Part shown: in pieces, positions 9,368 to 19,357 of the stretch
How the letters are laid out: every line of letters begins with the position of its first letter
How positions within the stretch are numbered: the stretch's first letter is position 1
NCBI GenBank assembly: GCA_963794745.1
Contig: CAWCEZ010000007.1
Span: 434,001 to 498,000 of the forward strand
Length of the DNA: 64,000 nt
Reading direction: 5' to 3'
Source: Fen-671 sp963794745
GTDB taxonomy: Bacteria; Actinomycetota; Acidimicrobiia; Acidimicrobiales; Palsa-688
Made by a program: the position numbers and the translations under genes
The notes under the pieces: model-generated
Database searches by the model: none
Seen by the model: only the letters and a program-made list of their open reading frames with translations
Told to the model about the DNA's origin: nothing

Positions 9368-11239
9368 ATGCCCCGTAAAAGCGCTGGCACTCCTAAACCG
9401 GCTGGCACCCGAAAAACGGCTGCTGTCGCTAGGAAAGCTGGCACTCCTCAACCCGGCGCCACCGGCGAGAAAGCTGGCAAGGGAGAGATCTCGAGCGTTG
9501 AGGGGATCGCGGCGCTCTCGCTCGACGCGCTCAGTTCTGTTGCCTACGGGCCCGAGGCGATGCTCGTCGTGCTGGCCACGGCCGGCGCCGGTGCCCTGGC
9601 GAAGATCGAACCGATCACGCTTGTCATCGTCTTGTTGCTGGTCATCCTCGTCCTGTCCTACCGCCAGGTCATCGAGGCGTACCCCGACGGTGGGGGGTCC
9701 TACGCCGTTTCCAAGGCCAACCTCGGGCAGCGTGCAAGCCAACTGGCCGGCGCCTCGCTCATCGTCGATTACACGCTCACGGTCTCGGTTTCCATCGCAG
9801 CGGGCGTGGCCGCGCTCGTCTCGGCGTTCCCCTCCCTCGCCCCGCACAGCCTGCTGCTCTCGCTCGCGGTGCTCGGCTTCCTGACCGCGCTCAACCTGCG
9901 GGGTATCGCCGCGAGCGCGAAAGCCTTCCTGCTGCCGACTGCGGTGTTCGTCTTCGGTATCTACGTCGTGATCGTGTCCGGGGTGGTCCGCTCCCATGCG
10001 GCCGCCAACGCCGGCATCCATCCCGCCATAATTCCCAAGGTCGCCGCCACCGTCGGCATCTTGATGCTGCTCAAGGCGTTCGCGGCAGGCTGCAGCGCGC
10101 TGACCGGGGTCGAGGCCATCGCCAATGACGTCCCCGTGTTCCGGGAGCCCCGAGCACAGCGGGCGATGCGTACCGAGGTGATCCTGGGCGGGCTCCTCGG
10201 CACCATGCTGCTGGGGCTCGCTTTCTTGACCGTGCGCTTCCACATTGCCCCCAGCTCAGGGCAAACGGTCCTGAGCCAGATCACCGCGGCCTCCGTCGGG
10301 AGGGGGCCGATCTACTACGTGGTCGACCTGGCCACGACGGTGATCCTGGCACTTGCCGCCAACACGTCCTTCGGCGGGTTCCCAGTACTGGTGAGCCTGC
10401 TCGCCCGTGACAACATGGTCCCCCACGTGTTCGGGCTGCGGGGAGACCGGCCCGTGTTCCGCTACGGCGTGGCGATCCTGGCGGCCCTTGCCGGTGTGCT
10501 TTTGGTGGCGGTAGGGGCCAACACGGAATCGCTCATCCCCCTTTACGCCATCGGGGTGTTCACCGGGTTCACCCTCTCGCAGGCGGGGCTCGTCAAGCAC
10601 TGGTGGCGAGAAAGGCCCGCCCGCTGGTGGGCGCGCGCCGGGCTCAACGGGACCGGGGCCGCGATGACCGGGGTGGCCACGGCCATTTTCCTGCTCACCA
10701 AGTTCACCTCGGGCGCCTGGGTCGTGGTGTTGGCGGTCCCGCTGCTCATCGTCCTGTTCTCCCGCATCGACCGGTACTACCGCAGAGTCGGTGCAGCGCT
10801 CGGCCTCGGCAAGGTACCGGGGCGGCCCCGCGGCGGCAAAGGGATCGTGATCATCCCCGTCGCCCACTTGTCGAGAATGACCGAGTTCGCTCTCGACACC
10901 GCTCTTGCCTTCGGTGACGACGTGATCGCCGTGAGCATCCAGTTCGACAAGGCAAAGGCGGCCGAACTGAAAGCTGACTGGGAAAGCTGGGCCCCGGGAG
11001 TGGAACTCGACATCGTCCATTCGCCAAACCGGTCCATCACGACGCCCATCCTCGAGTACCTCGAGCGACCGAAGATCCGCGAATGTCAGCAGGTGCTGTT
11101 CCTCATCCCTGAGGTCGAACCGAGCAAGTGGCGCCACCGGCTGCTGCAGAACCAGCGCGACGTCATCCTCGCCAACGTGCTCCGCCGCCGGACCGACGTC
11201 ATCGTCGCCCGGCTGCCCTTCCGCCTCTCCGGCGACTAG
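9368..11239 (+). CDS. APC-superfamily permease with C-terminal cytoplasmic domain
   Basis: 623 residues. Residues 1-42 are an unusual Lys/Ala/Gly/Thr-rich tail with repeated AGT(P/R) units, probably disordered. About 12 hydrophobic segments follow (roughly 45-480), starting with the APC helix-1 region ALSSVAYGPEAML. The last 140 or so residues form a soluble domain beginning near GIVIIPVAHLSRM, with alternating hydrophobic strands like a USP-type nucleotide-binding fold (inference). Such permeases move amino acids or related cations, and the soluble domain may be regulatory. The start ATG follows galT by 11 nt, so the two may be co-transcribed. Confidence 0.82.
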   Translation: MPRKSAGTPKPAGTRKTAAVARKAGTPQPGATGEKAGKGEISSVEGIAALSLDALSSVAYGPEAMLVVLATAGAGALAKIEPITLVIVLLLVILVLSYRQVIEAYPDGGGSYAVSKANLGQRASQLAGASLIVDYTLTVSVSIAAGVAALVSAFPSLAPHSLLLSLAVLGFLTALNLRGIAASAKAFLLPTAVFVFGIYVVIVSGVVRSHAAANAGIHPAIIPKVAATVGILMLLKAFAAGCSALTGVEAIANDVPVFREPRAQRAMRTEVILGGLLGTMLLGLAFLTVRFHIAPSSGQTVLSQITAASVGRGPIYYVVDLATTVILALAANTSFGGFPVLVSLLARDNMVPHVFGLRGDRPVFRYGVAILAALAGVLLVAVGANTESLIPLYAIGVFTGFTLSQAGLVKHWWRERPARWWARAGLNGTGAAMTGVATAIFLLTKFTSGAWVVVLAVPLLIVLFSRIDRYYRRVGAALGLGKVPGRPRGGKGIVIIPVAHLSRMTEFALDTALAFGDDVIAVSIQFDKAKAAELKADWESWAPGVELDIVHSPNRSITTPILEYLERPKIRECQQVLFLIPEVEPSKWRHRLLQNQRDVILANVLRRRTDVIVARLPFRLSGD

Positions 11240-11245
11240 AGCCGC

Positions 11246-12118
11246 CTAGTTCGATCGGGCCGAGCCAGAGCCACCGACCTCGCTCTGCTCGGCGTGAGCG
11301 AACTGGCCGTTCGCACGGGTGAGCGATGCGAGGGCGGCGGGGCCGCTGTAGGCGTAGTGGCCCGCCAGCTCGATCTGAGAGTCGACCAGCTCTGCCGCCG
11401 ACCTGGCGCCGGCGATTGTGCTGTGCCCGGACCGCACAGACCACAAACCGCCGGCACCAGGGAGCCCAAGGTTGAGCGGGGGCCGCTGAGCCCCTTCGAC
11501 CGGCTGCTTGTTCTTCCAGGCCTCGCGGGCGTACTGGGCCGCTAGGAACGGTTTGGGCTCGTCAGCGCAAGCGCACGCCACCGCCTTGCCGACGGACGGG
11601 CCTGCCGTGCTGGCCGAGACAGCAAGGTGCAGCTTGTCGGCACCATGGTCGGCACCGTCGCCACCCAGGTCCGCTGGGAACCCGAAGATCCCGAGACGGC
11701 GCGCCAGGTCCACGAGGTCTGGCTCGCTGGCGGGCACCCCGACGCCTGGGCCCCACGCGTCTCGGGGCCCCGGGCCGGCGACCTTGGCAAAATCGGGGCC
11801 ATAGGCGCGCGCGAGGGCACGCGTCACCGCATGGAGCTCGGCCAAGTCGGCGCGCCCTAGGGCGTAGGCCCGCGAGGTCGCCAAGCCAAGGTAAGCCAGC
11901 TGCGCCAAAGCGCCGTCAGTCTCGGCACCGAGGACCTGTTCGGCGTAATCAGCTGTGATTAGCCGCGCGAATTGTGGGGATAATCCATCGAGCAGATTGT
12001 GCAGGGTGCGGCTGGTCGGCCCAAAACGGTGCCAGAGGATGACGGCGCCCGAGAGCAGTACCGCCACGATGGCGATAGCTAGCAGGGCAATCGAAGAGGG
12101 CAATCCGTTCGCGCTCAT
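11246..12118 (-). CDS. membrane-anchored protein of unknown function
   Basis: 290 residues. One N-terminal transmembrane segment (about residues 10-30, IALLAIAIVAVLLSGAVILW) is followed by a soluble Ala/Gly-rich domain with no motif I recognise. The sequence CACADEP near the middle and a Ser/Gly-rich end are the only odd points. I picked the ATG at 12118 because it puts the membrane segment near the N-terminus; an earlier in-frame start lies at 12178. It converges with the APC permease gene, with 6 nt between the stops, and lies downstream of the FAD oxidoreductase on the same strand. Confidence 0.6.
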   Translation of the reverse strand: MSANGLPSSIALLAIAIVAVLLSGAVILWHRFGPTSRTLHNLLDGLSPQFARLITADYAEQVLGAETDGALAQLAYLGLATSRAYALGRADLAELHAVTRALARAYGPDFAKVAGPGPRDAWGPGVGVPASEPDLVDLARRLGIFGFPADLGGDGADHGADKLHLAVSASTAGPSVGKAVACACADEPKPFLAAQYAREAWKNKQPVEGAQRPPLNLGLPGAGGLWSVRSGHSTIAGARSAAELVDSQIELAGHYAYSGPAALASLTRANGQFAHAEQSEVGGSGSARSN

Positions 12119-12183
12119 GGTCGTACCTAAGGGTGGTCTCGGCACGTCCGCGGACCGGGCGTAGGCCAGTACGCGCACTTTTC

Positions 12184-13680
12184 CTAGATGCGAAGATTCT
12201 TCGCCGCGCCTCGCCCCAGGGCCTTCAATGCCCAGCTCACCGCAGCCGAGGGAGCGCCGCCCCGGTCCTCGCTACGGTCAGCGGACTTGGTCGCCCATAT
12301 AGCCGCGTTCACTCCCAGCCACCGCAGCGGTTCAGGCTCCCACCGGGGCGAGCTGTGGCCGACCCAAGGGAGGGCGACGAGCTCGCTGTCGCGCCCGAGC
12401 ACCAGGTCAGTGAGGGCCCGCCCGGCCAGGTTGCTGGTTGACACGCCGTCGCCCACGTAACCGCCAGCCCACGCCAGGCCCGATGTGCGATCGAGGCCGA
12501 CCGACGAGAACCAGTCGCGCGGGACCCCGATCGGCCCGCCCCACGAATGGGTGACCGCAGCGCCTCGCGCGCCAGGGAAGAGCTCCACCATCGTGCGCTG
12601 GAGCGACTCGTGGACATGGCGAACATGGTCGTACGACGGGCGCACAGACGAGCCGAAATGGTAAGGCGCTCCCCGCCCACCGAACGCGAGACGGTCGTCG
12701 GCTGTGCGCTGGCCGTAGATGATCAAACGCCTGTGGTCTGAGAAGGACTCACGCTGGGCCAGGCCCGCCTCCGCCCAGAAGCCGCTCGAGAGAGGTTCGG
12801 TGGCGATCATCAGCGAATAGACCGGCAGGAGCGTCCTGCGCTCCCCCGGCAGCGCCGACGTCCACGCCTCGGTCGCCCGGACGACGATGTCCGCGGTTAC
12901 GGAGCAACCGTTGGCACGCAGCGTTGCACGCTTGGGCGCGGCGGCGGGACGGATCTCGTCGACCACCGTCGCCTCGTACACGGCGGCGCCCAATCGCTCG
13001 ACCGCCTCCGCCAGCCCGCGCACCAGCCTGGCGGGGTCGAGCACGGCGCAGTGGGGGGTGTAGGTGGCGCCCAGCATGCCCTCCATCCGGAGGTGTTGCT
13101 CCGCCTCCGCTCGGTCCAACCATCTCAGGTCGGCGTCGCCGAAGCCCAGTGCCCGGGACTCGGCAACCTCGGCCTGGGCCCGGCGGACCTGGGCGGGCGT
13201 GCGAGCCGCCACCACCGTGCCTCCTTTGGCGAAGCGGCAGTCGATGCCTTCGGCGGCGGCGGCTCGGCCGACCTCGTCGACGGCGCCCTGCATGGCGAGC
13301 TGCATGGCCCTGGCAGCGTCGGCACCGTGCTCGCGCTCGATTACCGCTCCGGGGGCAGCGAACAAGGCCGAGCACCAACCCCCGTTCCTCCCGGAGGCAC
13401 CGAAACCGGCCACATGGCTTTCGAGGAGGGCAACGCGCGTGCCCGGAGCCGCCCGGAGCAGGTAGTACGCAGTCCAAAGCCCGGTGAACCCCGCGCCCAC
13501 CACCGCCACATCGACATCGATGTCGCGGTCCAGGGCGGCCCGTGCGGGGAGCCCGCCCGGGAGCCCGTCCCACCAGAGCGACAGGGACCGCAGGCCCACC
13601 TCATCCGCAGCGTTCACGCCCGCTTTATGATATTGGAGCCGCGTCCCGGCGTGGCGAGCAAACGGGGTTGTGACCGCCAT
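12184..13680 (-). CDS. FAD-dependent amine oxidoreductase (DAO family, PuuB-like)
   Basis: 498 residues. The dinucleotide-binding motif VVGAGFTGLWTAYYLL lies near residue 60, followed by GASGRNGGWCSALF, typical of DAO-type oxidases related to gamma-glutamylputrescine oxidase. The C-terminal GGYVGDGVSTSNLAGRAL is the FAD-binding end. Divergent neighbours are an aldehyde dehydrogenase and an APC permease, matching import, oxidation to an aldehyde, then oxidation to the acid (putrescine to GABA type). No gamma-glutamyl ligase is visible, so direct amine oxidation is equally possible. The start may be ATG 13680 or the GTG at 13617, where homology appears to begin; the region upstream is shared with the divergent gene. 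Confidence 0.85.
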   Translation of the reverse strand: MAVTTPFARHAGTRLQYHKAGVNAADEVGLRSLSLWWDGLPGGLPARAALDRDIDVDVAVVGAGFTGLWTAYYLLRAAPGTRVALLESHVAGFGASGRNGGWCSALFAAPGAVIEREHGADAARAMQLAMQGAVDEVGRAAAAEGIDCRFAKGGTVVAARTPAQVRRAQAEVAESRALGFGDADLRWLDRAEAEQHLRMEGMLGATYTPHCAVLDPARLVRGLAEAVERLGAAVYEATVVDEIRPAAAPKRATLRANGCSVTADIVVRATEAWTSALPGERRTLLPVYSLMIATEPLSSGFWAEAGLAQRESFSDHRRLIIYGQRTADDRLAFGGRGAPYHFGSSVRPSYDHVRHVHESLQRTMVELFPGARGAAVTHSWGGPIGVPRDWFSSVGLDRTSGLAWAGGYVGDGVSTSNLAGRALTDLVLGRDSELVALPWVGHSSPRWEPEPLRWLGVNAAIWATKSADRSEDRGGAPSAAVSWALKALGRGAAKNLRI

Positions 13681-13700
13681 ACCGAACTGGGGGGACCGCT

Positions 13701-15149
13701 ACGCGAGAACTAAGGAATTTCATCCACGGGGAACAGGTCGCCTCCGAAGGAGCCAAGACCGCCCCGCTCGTCGACCCGAGCACTGGAGAGGTTTTCGCCG
13801 AGGCACCCGTATCTTCTTCCGAGGACGTGCAGCGGGCATTGCTTTCCGCCAAAGACGCTTTTAGCAAATGGAAACGCTCGACGCCGTCCGAGCGCAGCCT
13901 CGCCCTTCTGCGTGCCGCCGATGCCATCGAGGCCCGCGCCGAGGAGCTCGTCCGGGCTGAATGCGAGAACACCGGCAAACCTTTTGCGGTCACGATGGCC
14001 GAGGAAATCCCGGTGATGGTCGACCAGGTCCGGTTTTTCGCGGGCGCTGCCCGGCTTCTTGAAGGACGGGCGGCAGCGGAGTACATGGCTGGCCACACTT
14101 CCTATATCCGGCGTGAACCCGTTGGAGTTTGCGCCGCCGTGACACCGTGGAACTACCCGATGATGATGGCCGTGTGGAAATGGGCGCCCGCCATTGCCGC
14201 CGGCAACACGATGGTCCTCAAGCCCTCCGACACCACCCCGGTAAGTACCTTGCTGCTTGCCGAAATCCTCGCCGAGCATGTCCCGCCGGGCGTCCTTAAC
14301 GTCGTGTGCGGCGACCGCGGCACGGGCCGGGCACTGGTTTCCAACAAGATCCCGGCCATGGTGTCCATCACCGGGAGCGTACGGGCCGGGACCGAGGTCG
14401 CAACCTCGGCTGCAGGCGACTTGAAACGTGTCCACCTCGAGCTCGGCGGCAAGGCCCCTGTCATAGTCTTCGACGACGCGGACGTAGGCCCGACAGCCGA
14501 GGGCATAGCGATGGCCGGGTATTTCAACGCCGGTCAGGACTGCACGGCGGCAACGCGGGTGCTTGTTTCCACCCGTGCCCACGGCGACCTCGTCGATGCC
14601 CTCGTCGAGCAAGCTCGCGCCACGAAGGTCGGCCCCTACTCACAAGACGGCCAGGGTCAAGACGACATCGCCTACGGTCCTCTCAACAATGCGGCGCAGC
14701 TCGAGCGGGTACGCGGTTTCCTGCAGCGCTCCCCCAGCCACGTCGAGGTGCTCACCGGCGGCCAACAGGTCGGGGACCGCGGCTACTGCTTCTCCCCCAC
14801 AGTCGTCGCCGGCCTGCGCCAAGATGACGAGCTGGTACAACAAGAAATCTTTGGCCCGGTGATAACGGTACAGAAGTTCGACGGGGAGGGCCAAGCACTG
14901 GAATGGGCCAACGGGGTCGAGTACGGGCTCGCAGCTAGCGTTTGGACAAGTGACCACGGCCGCGCCATGCGGATGTCGCGCGACCTCGACTTCGGGTGCG
15001 TCTGGGTCAACACCCACATCCCGCTTGTCGCAGAAATGCCGCACGGCGGCTTCAAGCACTCCGGCTACGGAAAGGACCTGTCTGTTTATGGTTTCGAGGA
15101 CTACACGCGGATAAAGCATGTCATGAGCCATATCGAGGGGGGCCAATGA
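13701..15149 (+). CDS. aldehyde dehydrogenase, probably aminobutyraldehyde/betaine-aldehyde type
   Basis: About 482 residues from where homology starts. Visible motifs are TPWNYPMMM, the catalytic Glu in LELGGKAP, the catalytic Cys in FNAGQDCTAATRV and the C-terminal GGFKHSGYGKDLS. It would oxidise an amino-aldehyde to the acid with NAD(P). The N-terminal ALDH sequence (RNFIHGEQV...PSTGEVFAEAPV) is present from about 13704, but no ATG, GTG or TTG precedes it in this frame after the stop at 13671-13673. One extra G in the run at 13689-13694 would link it to the GTG at 13670. The gene overlaps the next permease by ATGA (15146-15149), indicating coupling. Confidence 0.85.
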   Translation, partial: TRELRNFIHGEQVASEGAKTAPLVDPSTGEVFAEAPVSSSEDVQRALLSAKDAFSKWKRSTPSERSLALLRAADAIEARAEELVRAECENTGKPFAVTMAEEIPVMVDQVRFFAGAARLLEGRAAAEYMAGHTSYIRREPVGVCAAVTPWNYPMMMAVWKWAPAIAAGNTMVLKPSDTTPVSTLLLAEILAEHVPPGVLNVVCGDRGTGRALVSNKIPAMVSITGSVRAGTEVATSAAGDLKRVHLELGGKAPVIVFDDADVGPTAEGIAMAGYFNAGQDCTAATRVLVSTRAHGDLVDALVEQARATKVGPYSQDGQGQDDIAYGPLNNAAQLERVRGFLQRSPSHVEVLTGGQQVGDRGYCFSPTVVAGLRQDDELVQQEIFGPVITVQKFDGEGQALEWANGVEYGLAASVWTSDHGRAMRMSRDLDFGCVWVNTHIPLVAEMPHGGFKHSGYGKDLSVYGFEDYTRIKHVMSHIEGGQ

Positions 15150-16758
15150 GCGCGATCTCACGTGCCATCAGCACGGACGCTGCGAGAGCGGAACGGCGCG
15201 ACAAGGGGCTCAAGGAGGGCGCCCTCGGGCTCATTTCGAGCACCGTCGTCGGAGTTGCCTCCACCGCTCCCGCGTACAGCCTCGCCGCCACCCTCGGCTT
15301 CGTAGTCGTGCTGATCGGCGTGCGCTCGCCGATCGTGACGCTGCTCGCGTTCGTCCCGATGTTGCTGGTCTCGTTCGGTTATAAAGAGCTCAACAATGCC
15401 GACCCGGACTGCGGCACTACCTTCACCTGGGCGACCAGGGCGTTCGGGCCGAGGACCGGGTGGATGGGCGGCTGGGGGATCATAGCCGCCGACATCCTCG
15501 TGATGCCGAGCCTCGCCCAGGTGGCGGGCCAGTACGTTTTCTTGCTGTTCGGCGCCAAGGGCATAGGCAACCAGGCCAACAGCGGTTGGGTCCTGCTCGT
15601 CGGGGTCCTATGGATCGTAGTCATGACAGCTATCTGTTACGTGGGTATCGAAATATCTGCAAACTTCCAAAAGGCGTTGCTCGGCGTCGAGATCACCATG
15701 CTCGTGGTGCTGTCCGTCGTCGCTCTTGTAAAAGTGGGGGGTGGATCTGCCCCGGTCGGGCACCTGACCCCGACGTGGTCGTGGTTGGACCCCTTCGGCG
15801 GCTCGTTCTCGGATTTCGTCGACGGCCTCACCCTGATGCTGTTCATCTACTGGGGCTGGGACACCTCGGTGTCGGTCAACGAAGAAACTGCCAACAAGCA
15901 CGTTTTCCCGGGACGCGCCGCGGTGATATCCACGGTCGTGCTGTTGGCGGTCTACGAGCTCGTGGTCGTCTCGGCGCAGTCCTACGCCGGGCTCGGTACA
16001 AAGGGGATCGGGCTCGGCAACCCGGCCCACCAAAACGATGTCCTGTCCGTGCTCGGCGGCTCGATATTCGGCAGTTCCGGGTTGGGCAGCCTCCTCACCC
16101 ACCTGTTGCTGTTCATGGTGCTCAGTTCGGCCGCCGCCTCCACTCAGACCACGATCCTGCCGACCGCGCGGACGACACTGTCGATGGCGGTCTACAAGGC
16201 TTTGCCGTCACAGTTCGCCAAGATCCACCCCCGTTTCCTTACCCCGACCTTCTCGACCGTGGTGATGGGGGCTGTCTCGATCGTCCTGTACGTGGGCATG
16301 AACTTCGTCTCTGCCGGCAACGTGATAGTTGACTCGGTGACCGCCCTCGGGGTGCTGATCGCGTTTTACTACGGTCTCACCGGTCTCGTCTGCTTCTGGT
16401 ACTACAGGCGGACCCTCACCCAGTCCGTACGCCACCTTTTCATGCGGGGGATCCTGCCACTATTGGGATGGGCGATCATGTGGTCGATCGGTGGTTACAG
16501 CTTGAAGCAGGACTGGTCACCGGCCAGCAGCGATACCTCGTGGCGGGCCCCGGCCTCCACTGGGATATAGGCGGCAGCTTCCTGCTCGCCGCCGGGAGCC
16601 TCCTGTTCGGGTTCATCGTCATCATCGTCTACCCGGCCATATCCCCGCCGTTTTTCAGGGGAGAGGTGCTCAACAGGGACACGGCAACCCTCGTGCCCGA
16701 AGACGTCGGGGCCCCGATCGGGCTCTTCGGCATCGACCCAAATGAGGAGACCGAGTAG
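15146..16758 (+). CDS. APC amino-acid/polyamine permease (frame broken)
   Basis: The reconstructed protein has about 537 residues with 12 or more hydrophobic segments. The start is MSAISRAIS with a soluble N-tail, then GALGLISSTVVGVASTAPAY, a helix-1 region typical of APC transporters. One base is missing in the run at 16548-16553; restoring a G gives TSWRAPGLHWDIGG and then the last membrane segment and a hydrophilic tail ending NEETE. Translationally coupled to the aldehyde dehydrogenase by a 4-nt overlap. With the divergent FAD oxidase it makes a plausible uptake-and-oxidation set for putrescine or a related amine. Confidence 0.85.
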
Positions 16759-16761
16759 GCG

Positions 16762-17427
16762 TCAGCTCGCTGCGGCGAGGGCCGGCGAGTGCCCGGAGTG
16801 CGGGCGCCGCATGTACAGGGCCATCGCTGCGCTCGTGAGCGCGGCGTAGCCGCACCAGACAGACGCGAACCCGTCGATAGTCAACTTTGCAATAATTATG
16901 ACCGCGATCAGGTTGACGATGCCGTAAAGAGCGATGAGGCGATAGCCCGACGCCAACCAGGCGCCACATACTGCTACGACATAGAGGCTTATGACTACGG
17001 CCGAGTGGTCCAGGTGGAGGCTATAGGCGAGGTGATAGGGCCGAAGCCGGACGCCGACGGGGCCGTGCAACATCGCTGCCAGTAGCAGCAAGGCCACGAC
17101 TGTCCCGATCACCACGAATGGTGCGATCATCCACCGCCGGCGCACGGTCGGCTCGAGGAGCAGGACCGCGGTAGGGACAAAGATCGGCAATACCACGAAA
17201 GCGATCAAAAGGTAAACCCACATTGCGGCTCGGCCGACGCCGGCGCTGACGTGGCCTTGCAGGCCCCACCATACGAACGCTTCGACGAACTGGTGGAAGC
17301 CGAGCAGGGCCGGCAACGCAGCCAGTGCAATGTGAGAGTTGCGCCCGTCGCGATGTAGCAGGACGTCGACGCCGATGCCGCTGACCACGATCCCGCCGAC
17401 AAGATCTGCTTGCGGCGAGAAGCACAT
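16762..17427 (-). CDS. DUF6629-type integral membrane protein
   Basis: 221 residues starting MCFSPQADLVGG, the characteristic opening of this uncharacterised actinobacterial family. Six to seven hydrophobic helices fill most of the chain, with a conserved-looking FHQFVEAFVWWGL in helix two. The C-terminal tail is short and hydrophilic. No function is established. It converges with the APC permease 3 nt past that gene's stop. ATG 17427 is the natural start because MCFS is the family N-terminus. Confidence 0.75.
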   Translation of the reverse strand: MCFSPQADLVGGIVVSGIGVDVLLHRDGRNSHIALAALPALLGFHQFVEAFVWWGLQGHVSAGVGRAAMWVYLLIAFVVLPIFVPTAVLLLEPTVRRRWMIAPFVVIGTVVALLLLAAMLHGPVGVRLRPYHLAYSLHLDHSAVVISLYVVAVCGAWLASGYRLIALYGIVNLIAVIIIAKLTIDGFASVWCGYAALTSAAMALYMRRPHSGHSPALAAAS

Positions 17428-17542
17428 AGCTTCGACCCTACGCCCGATCCGAACCGGACCGCGACCTGCCGGCTAAACGGTGGTAGCCGGTCGGTGCCGC
17501 ACCGGCGAGCGCCCAGCCGCAACCCGGCCCGACCGCGCGCTC

Positions 17543-18223
17543 CTAGCCGCCGGGAAGGCTGAGCGCGCCCTTTGGTACTGCCGGCAACGGCGCGTCGCCA
17601 AAATGGCTAAAGGTGAGCAGGTCCTGCAAATTTTTCCCTTGGACATAGAGCGTGTACGGCGGGCCGAGCGCTGCGATGTACAAACCGTCGCCTTCAGGGT
17701 CGTTGAGCTCGATGGTTTTTTTCGAGTGCACCGTGACGGTACCGCTGAGCTTCGACATATGGGCCCCGGCGCCTGGGAAAAACTCGGTCACGAAATCGGT
17801 GCTGATTGTCAGGTCAGCGAAATCGGAGAAGGCGCTGTTGGATACGGGCGCCTTTATCCAGTGATCAGCTACCGTTTGCGCGGTTGACTGGCTCCCGGTC
17901 AATTTCAGCCAGCTCGCTTCGTTGGCCTTGATGTACACAATGCCCGCGGCCACGACTATCTCGAGCGTCGCACCAGGGACCGAGATTTCCCCGCCACCGC
18001 CGCCCGGTGAGAGGCTGAGGCTGAACGACGAAGCGGTTGCTTTGGCCCCGATCGTGCCTACGACTTCGAAACTCTTGACGTCTTTCATGACCGTTTCCGA
18101 ATCGACGACGATCTGGCTTGCGTTCTTGCCCACCTCTGGAGCAGGCCGGGCGCTGCTCGCAAACGGGACAGCCATCAGGGCAACAAGGCCCAGGCCGAGC
18201 CCGCGGCTCCATTGAGGCATCAT
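17543..18223 (-). CDS. exported protein, LppX/LprG-like fold suspected
   Basis: 226 residues. A signal peptide (residues 1-25, GLGLGLVALMAVPFASSA) lacks a lipobox Cys. The mature region opens with ASQIVVDSETVMKDVKSFEVVG and continues with amphipathic strands, including VAAGIVYIKANEASWLKL and HSKKTIEL. This pattern is seen in LppX_LprAFG-type lipid-carrier proteins of actinobacteria. The assignment is by pattern only. It is divergent from the ABC exporter operon across about 120 nt, so a link to lipid or drug export is possible but unproven. Confidence 0.6.
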   Translation of the reverse strand: MMPQWSRGLGLGLVALMAVPFASSARPAPEVGKNASQIVVDSETVMKDVKSFEVVGTIGAKATASSFSLSLSPGGGGGEISVPGATLEIVVAAGIVYIKANEASWLKLTGSQSTAQTVADHWIKAPVSNSAFSDFADLTISTDFVTEFFPGAGAHMSKLSGTVTVHSKKTIELNDPEGDGLYIAALGPPYTLYVQGKNLQDLLTFSHFGDAPLPAVPKGALSLPGG

Positions 18224-18340
18224 TTGAGGCTAGCAGCCGCTCCGCAAGCCCCTCCTGGGCCACTCTTATGGCCACTTGTGGGGGTGCTCCCGCCGCAGGC
18301 TCGCGGGACTTCGCGTCCGATGTGCGTACGATGAGACCCG

Positions 18341-19357
18341 ATGAGCCCACAATCACAGGCAACTGGCGCAATGGCGGCAGGGCCGGCCGCAAACGGCGCC
18401 GAGGCAGAGCGGCCCGCGGTCATCCACACTGAACAGCTCACGAAGATCTACCCCGGGGCCGATTTCTCGGCGGTCGACAACCTGGACCTCGACGTGCGGG
18501 GTGGGGAGATCTTCGGCCTGCTCGGGCCGAACGGCGCAGGAAAGACCACCACGGCCGGGATGCTGACGACGCGGGTTGTGCCGACCTCTGGGCGCGCCTT
18601 CGTCGGTGGCGTTGACGTAGTGACGCACCCAGCCCTGGCGAAGCAGATCAGCGGGATGGTTTCCCAGCAGAACACTTTGGACCGCCAGCTCACCGTCTGG
18701 GAGAACCTGTACTACCACGGCAGGCTGTTCGGCATCGGCTCAAAGGAGTCGCGGCGCATCAGCGATGAGCTGCTCGCTCGGTTCCAGTTATCGAAATGGG
18801 CTAAGGCATCCGTCTACGCGTTGTCCGGCGGGATGGCGCAGCGGCTCATGGTCGCCCGCGCCATCTTCCACCGGCCGGCTGTGCTTTTCTTGGACGAGCC
18901 GACAGCCGGGCTCGACCCTCAGAGCCGTCTCGCCCTGTGGGACCTTCTCGGTGAGCTCAACGGCAACGGGCAGACGATCATGCTCACTACGCACTACATG
19001 GAGGAGGCCGACAAGTTGTGCGGGCGCGTCGCCATCATGGACCACGGCAAGATCCTGGCGCTCGGGACGCCGGCCGACCTCAAACAGAGCGTGGGCGCTG
19101 ACACAGTCGTCACCGTCAAGACCAGCGGCGCAGCCGAGGCTCTCGGGGAGGTCCTGAAGAGCGCCATCGAGGAGGTCACCCTGGCCCGCACGGTCGACGG
19201 TGCCGTCCAGCTCCACGTGAAAGGGAACGACCGCCTCGTGCCGAGGATCGTCACCGCCGCCGAACGTGGAGGGTTCTCGATCCTGGACTTCTCGATCGCC
19301 GAGCCCAGCCTCGAGACTGTTTTCATCAACCTGACGGGAAAGGAACTGCGCGACTGA
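18341..19357 (+). CDS. ABC exporter ATP-binding protein, DrrA type
   Basis: 338 residues. A 30-residue Ala/Gly-rich N-tail precedes the ATPase core: Walker A GPNGAGKTTT, Q-loop VSQQNTLD, signature LSGGMAQR, Walker B AVLFLDEPTAGLDP and H-loop TTHYMEEAD. The C-terminal 90 or so residues resemble the DrrA regulatory domain (EPSLETVFINLTGKELRD). It pairs with the ABC-2 permease whose ATG overlaps its TGA by 1 nt. Such pairs export antibiotics, lipids or polysaccharides; the substrate cannot be read from the sequence. Confidence 0.92.
   Translation: MSPQSQATGAMAAGPAANGAEAERPAVIHTEQLTKIYPGADFSAVDNLDLDVRGGEIFGLLGPNGAGKTTTAGMLTTRVVPTSGRAFVGGVDVVTHPALAKQISGMVSQQNTLDRQLTVWENLYYHGRLFGIGSKESRRISDELLARFQLSKWAKASVYALSGGMAQRLMVARAIFHRPAVLFLDEPTAGLDPQSRLALWDLLGELNGNGQTIMLTTHYMEEADKLCGRVAIMDHGKILALGTPADLKQSVGADTVVTVKTSGAAEALGEVLKSAIEEVTLARTVDGAVQLHVKGNDRLVPRIVTAAERGGFSILDFSIAEPSLETVFINLTGKELRD

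Noticed and set aside
9032..10243. 403-codon minus-strand frame over galT and the APC permease
   Set aside because: Low-complexity Gln/Asp/Gly/Arg composition typical of antisense high-GC DNA; both plus-strand genes beneath it are well supported.
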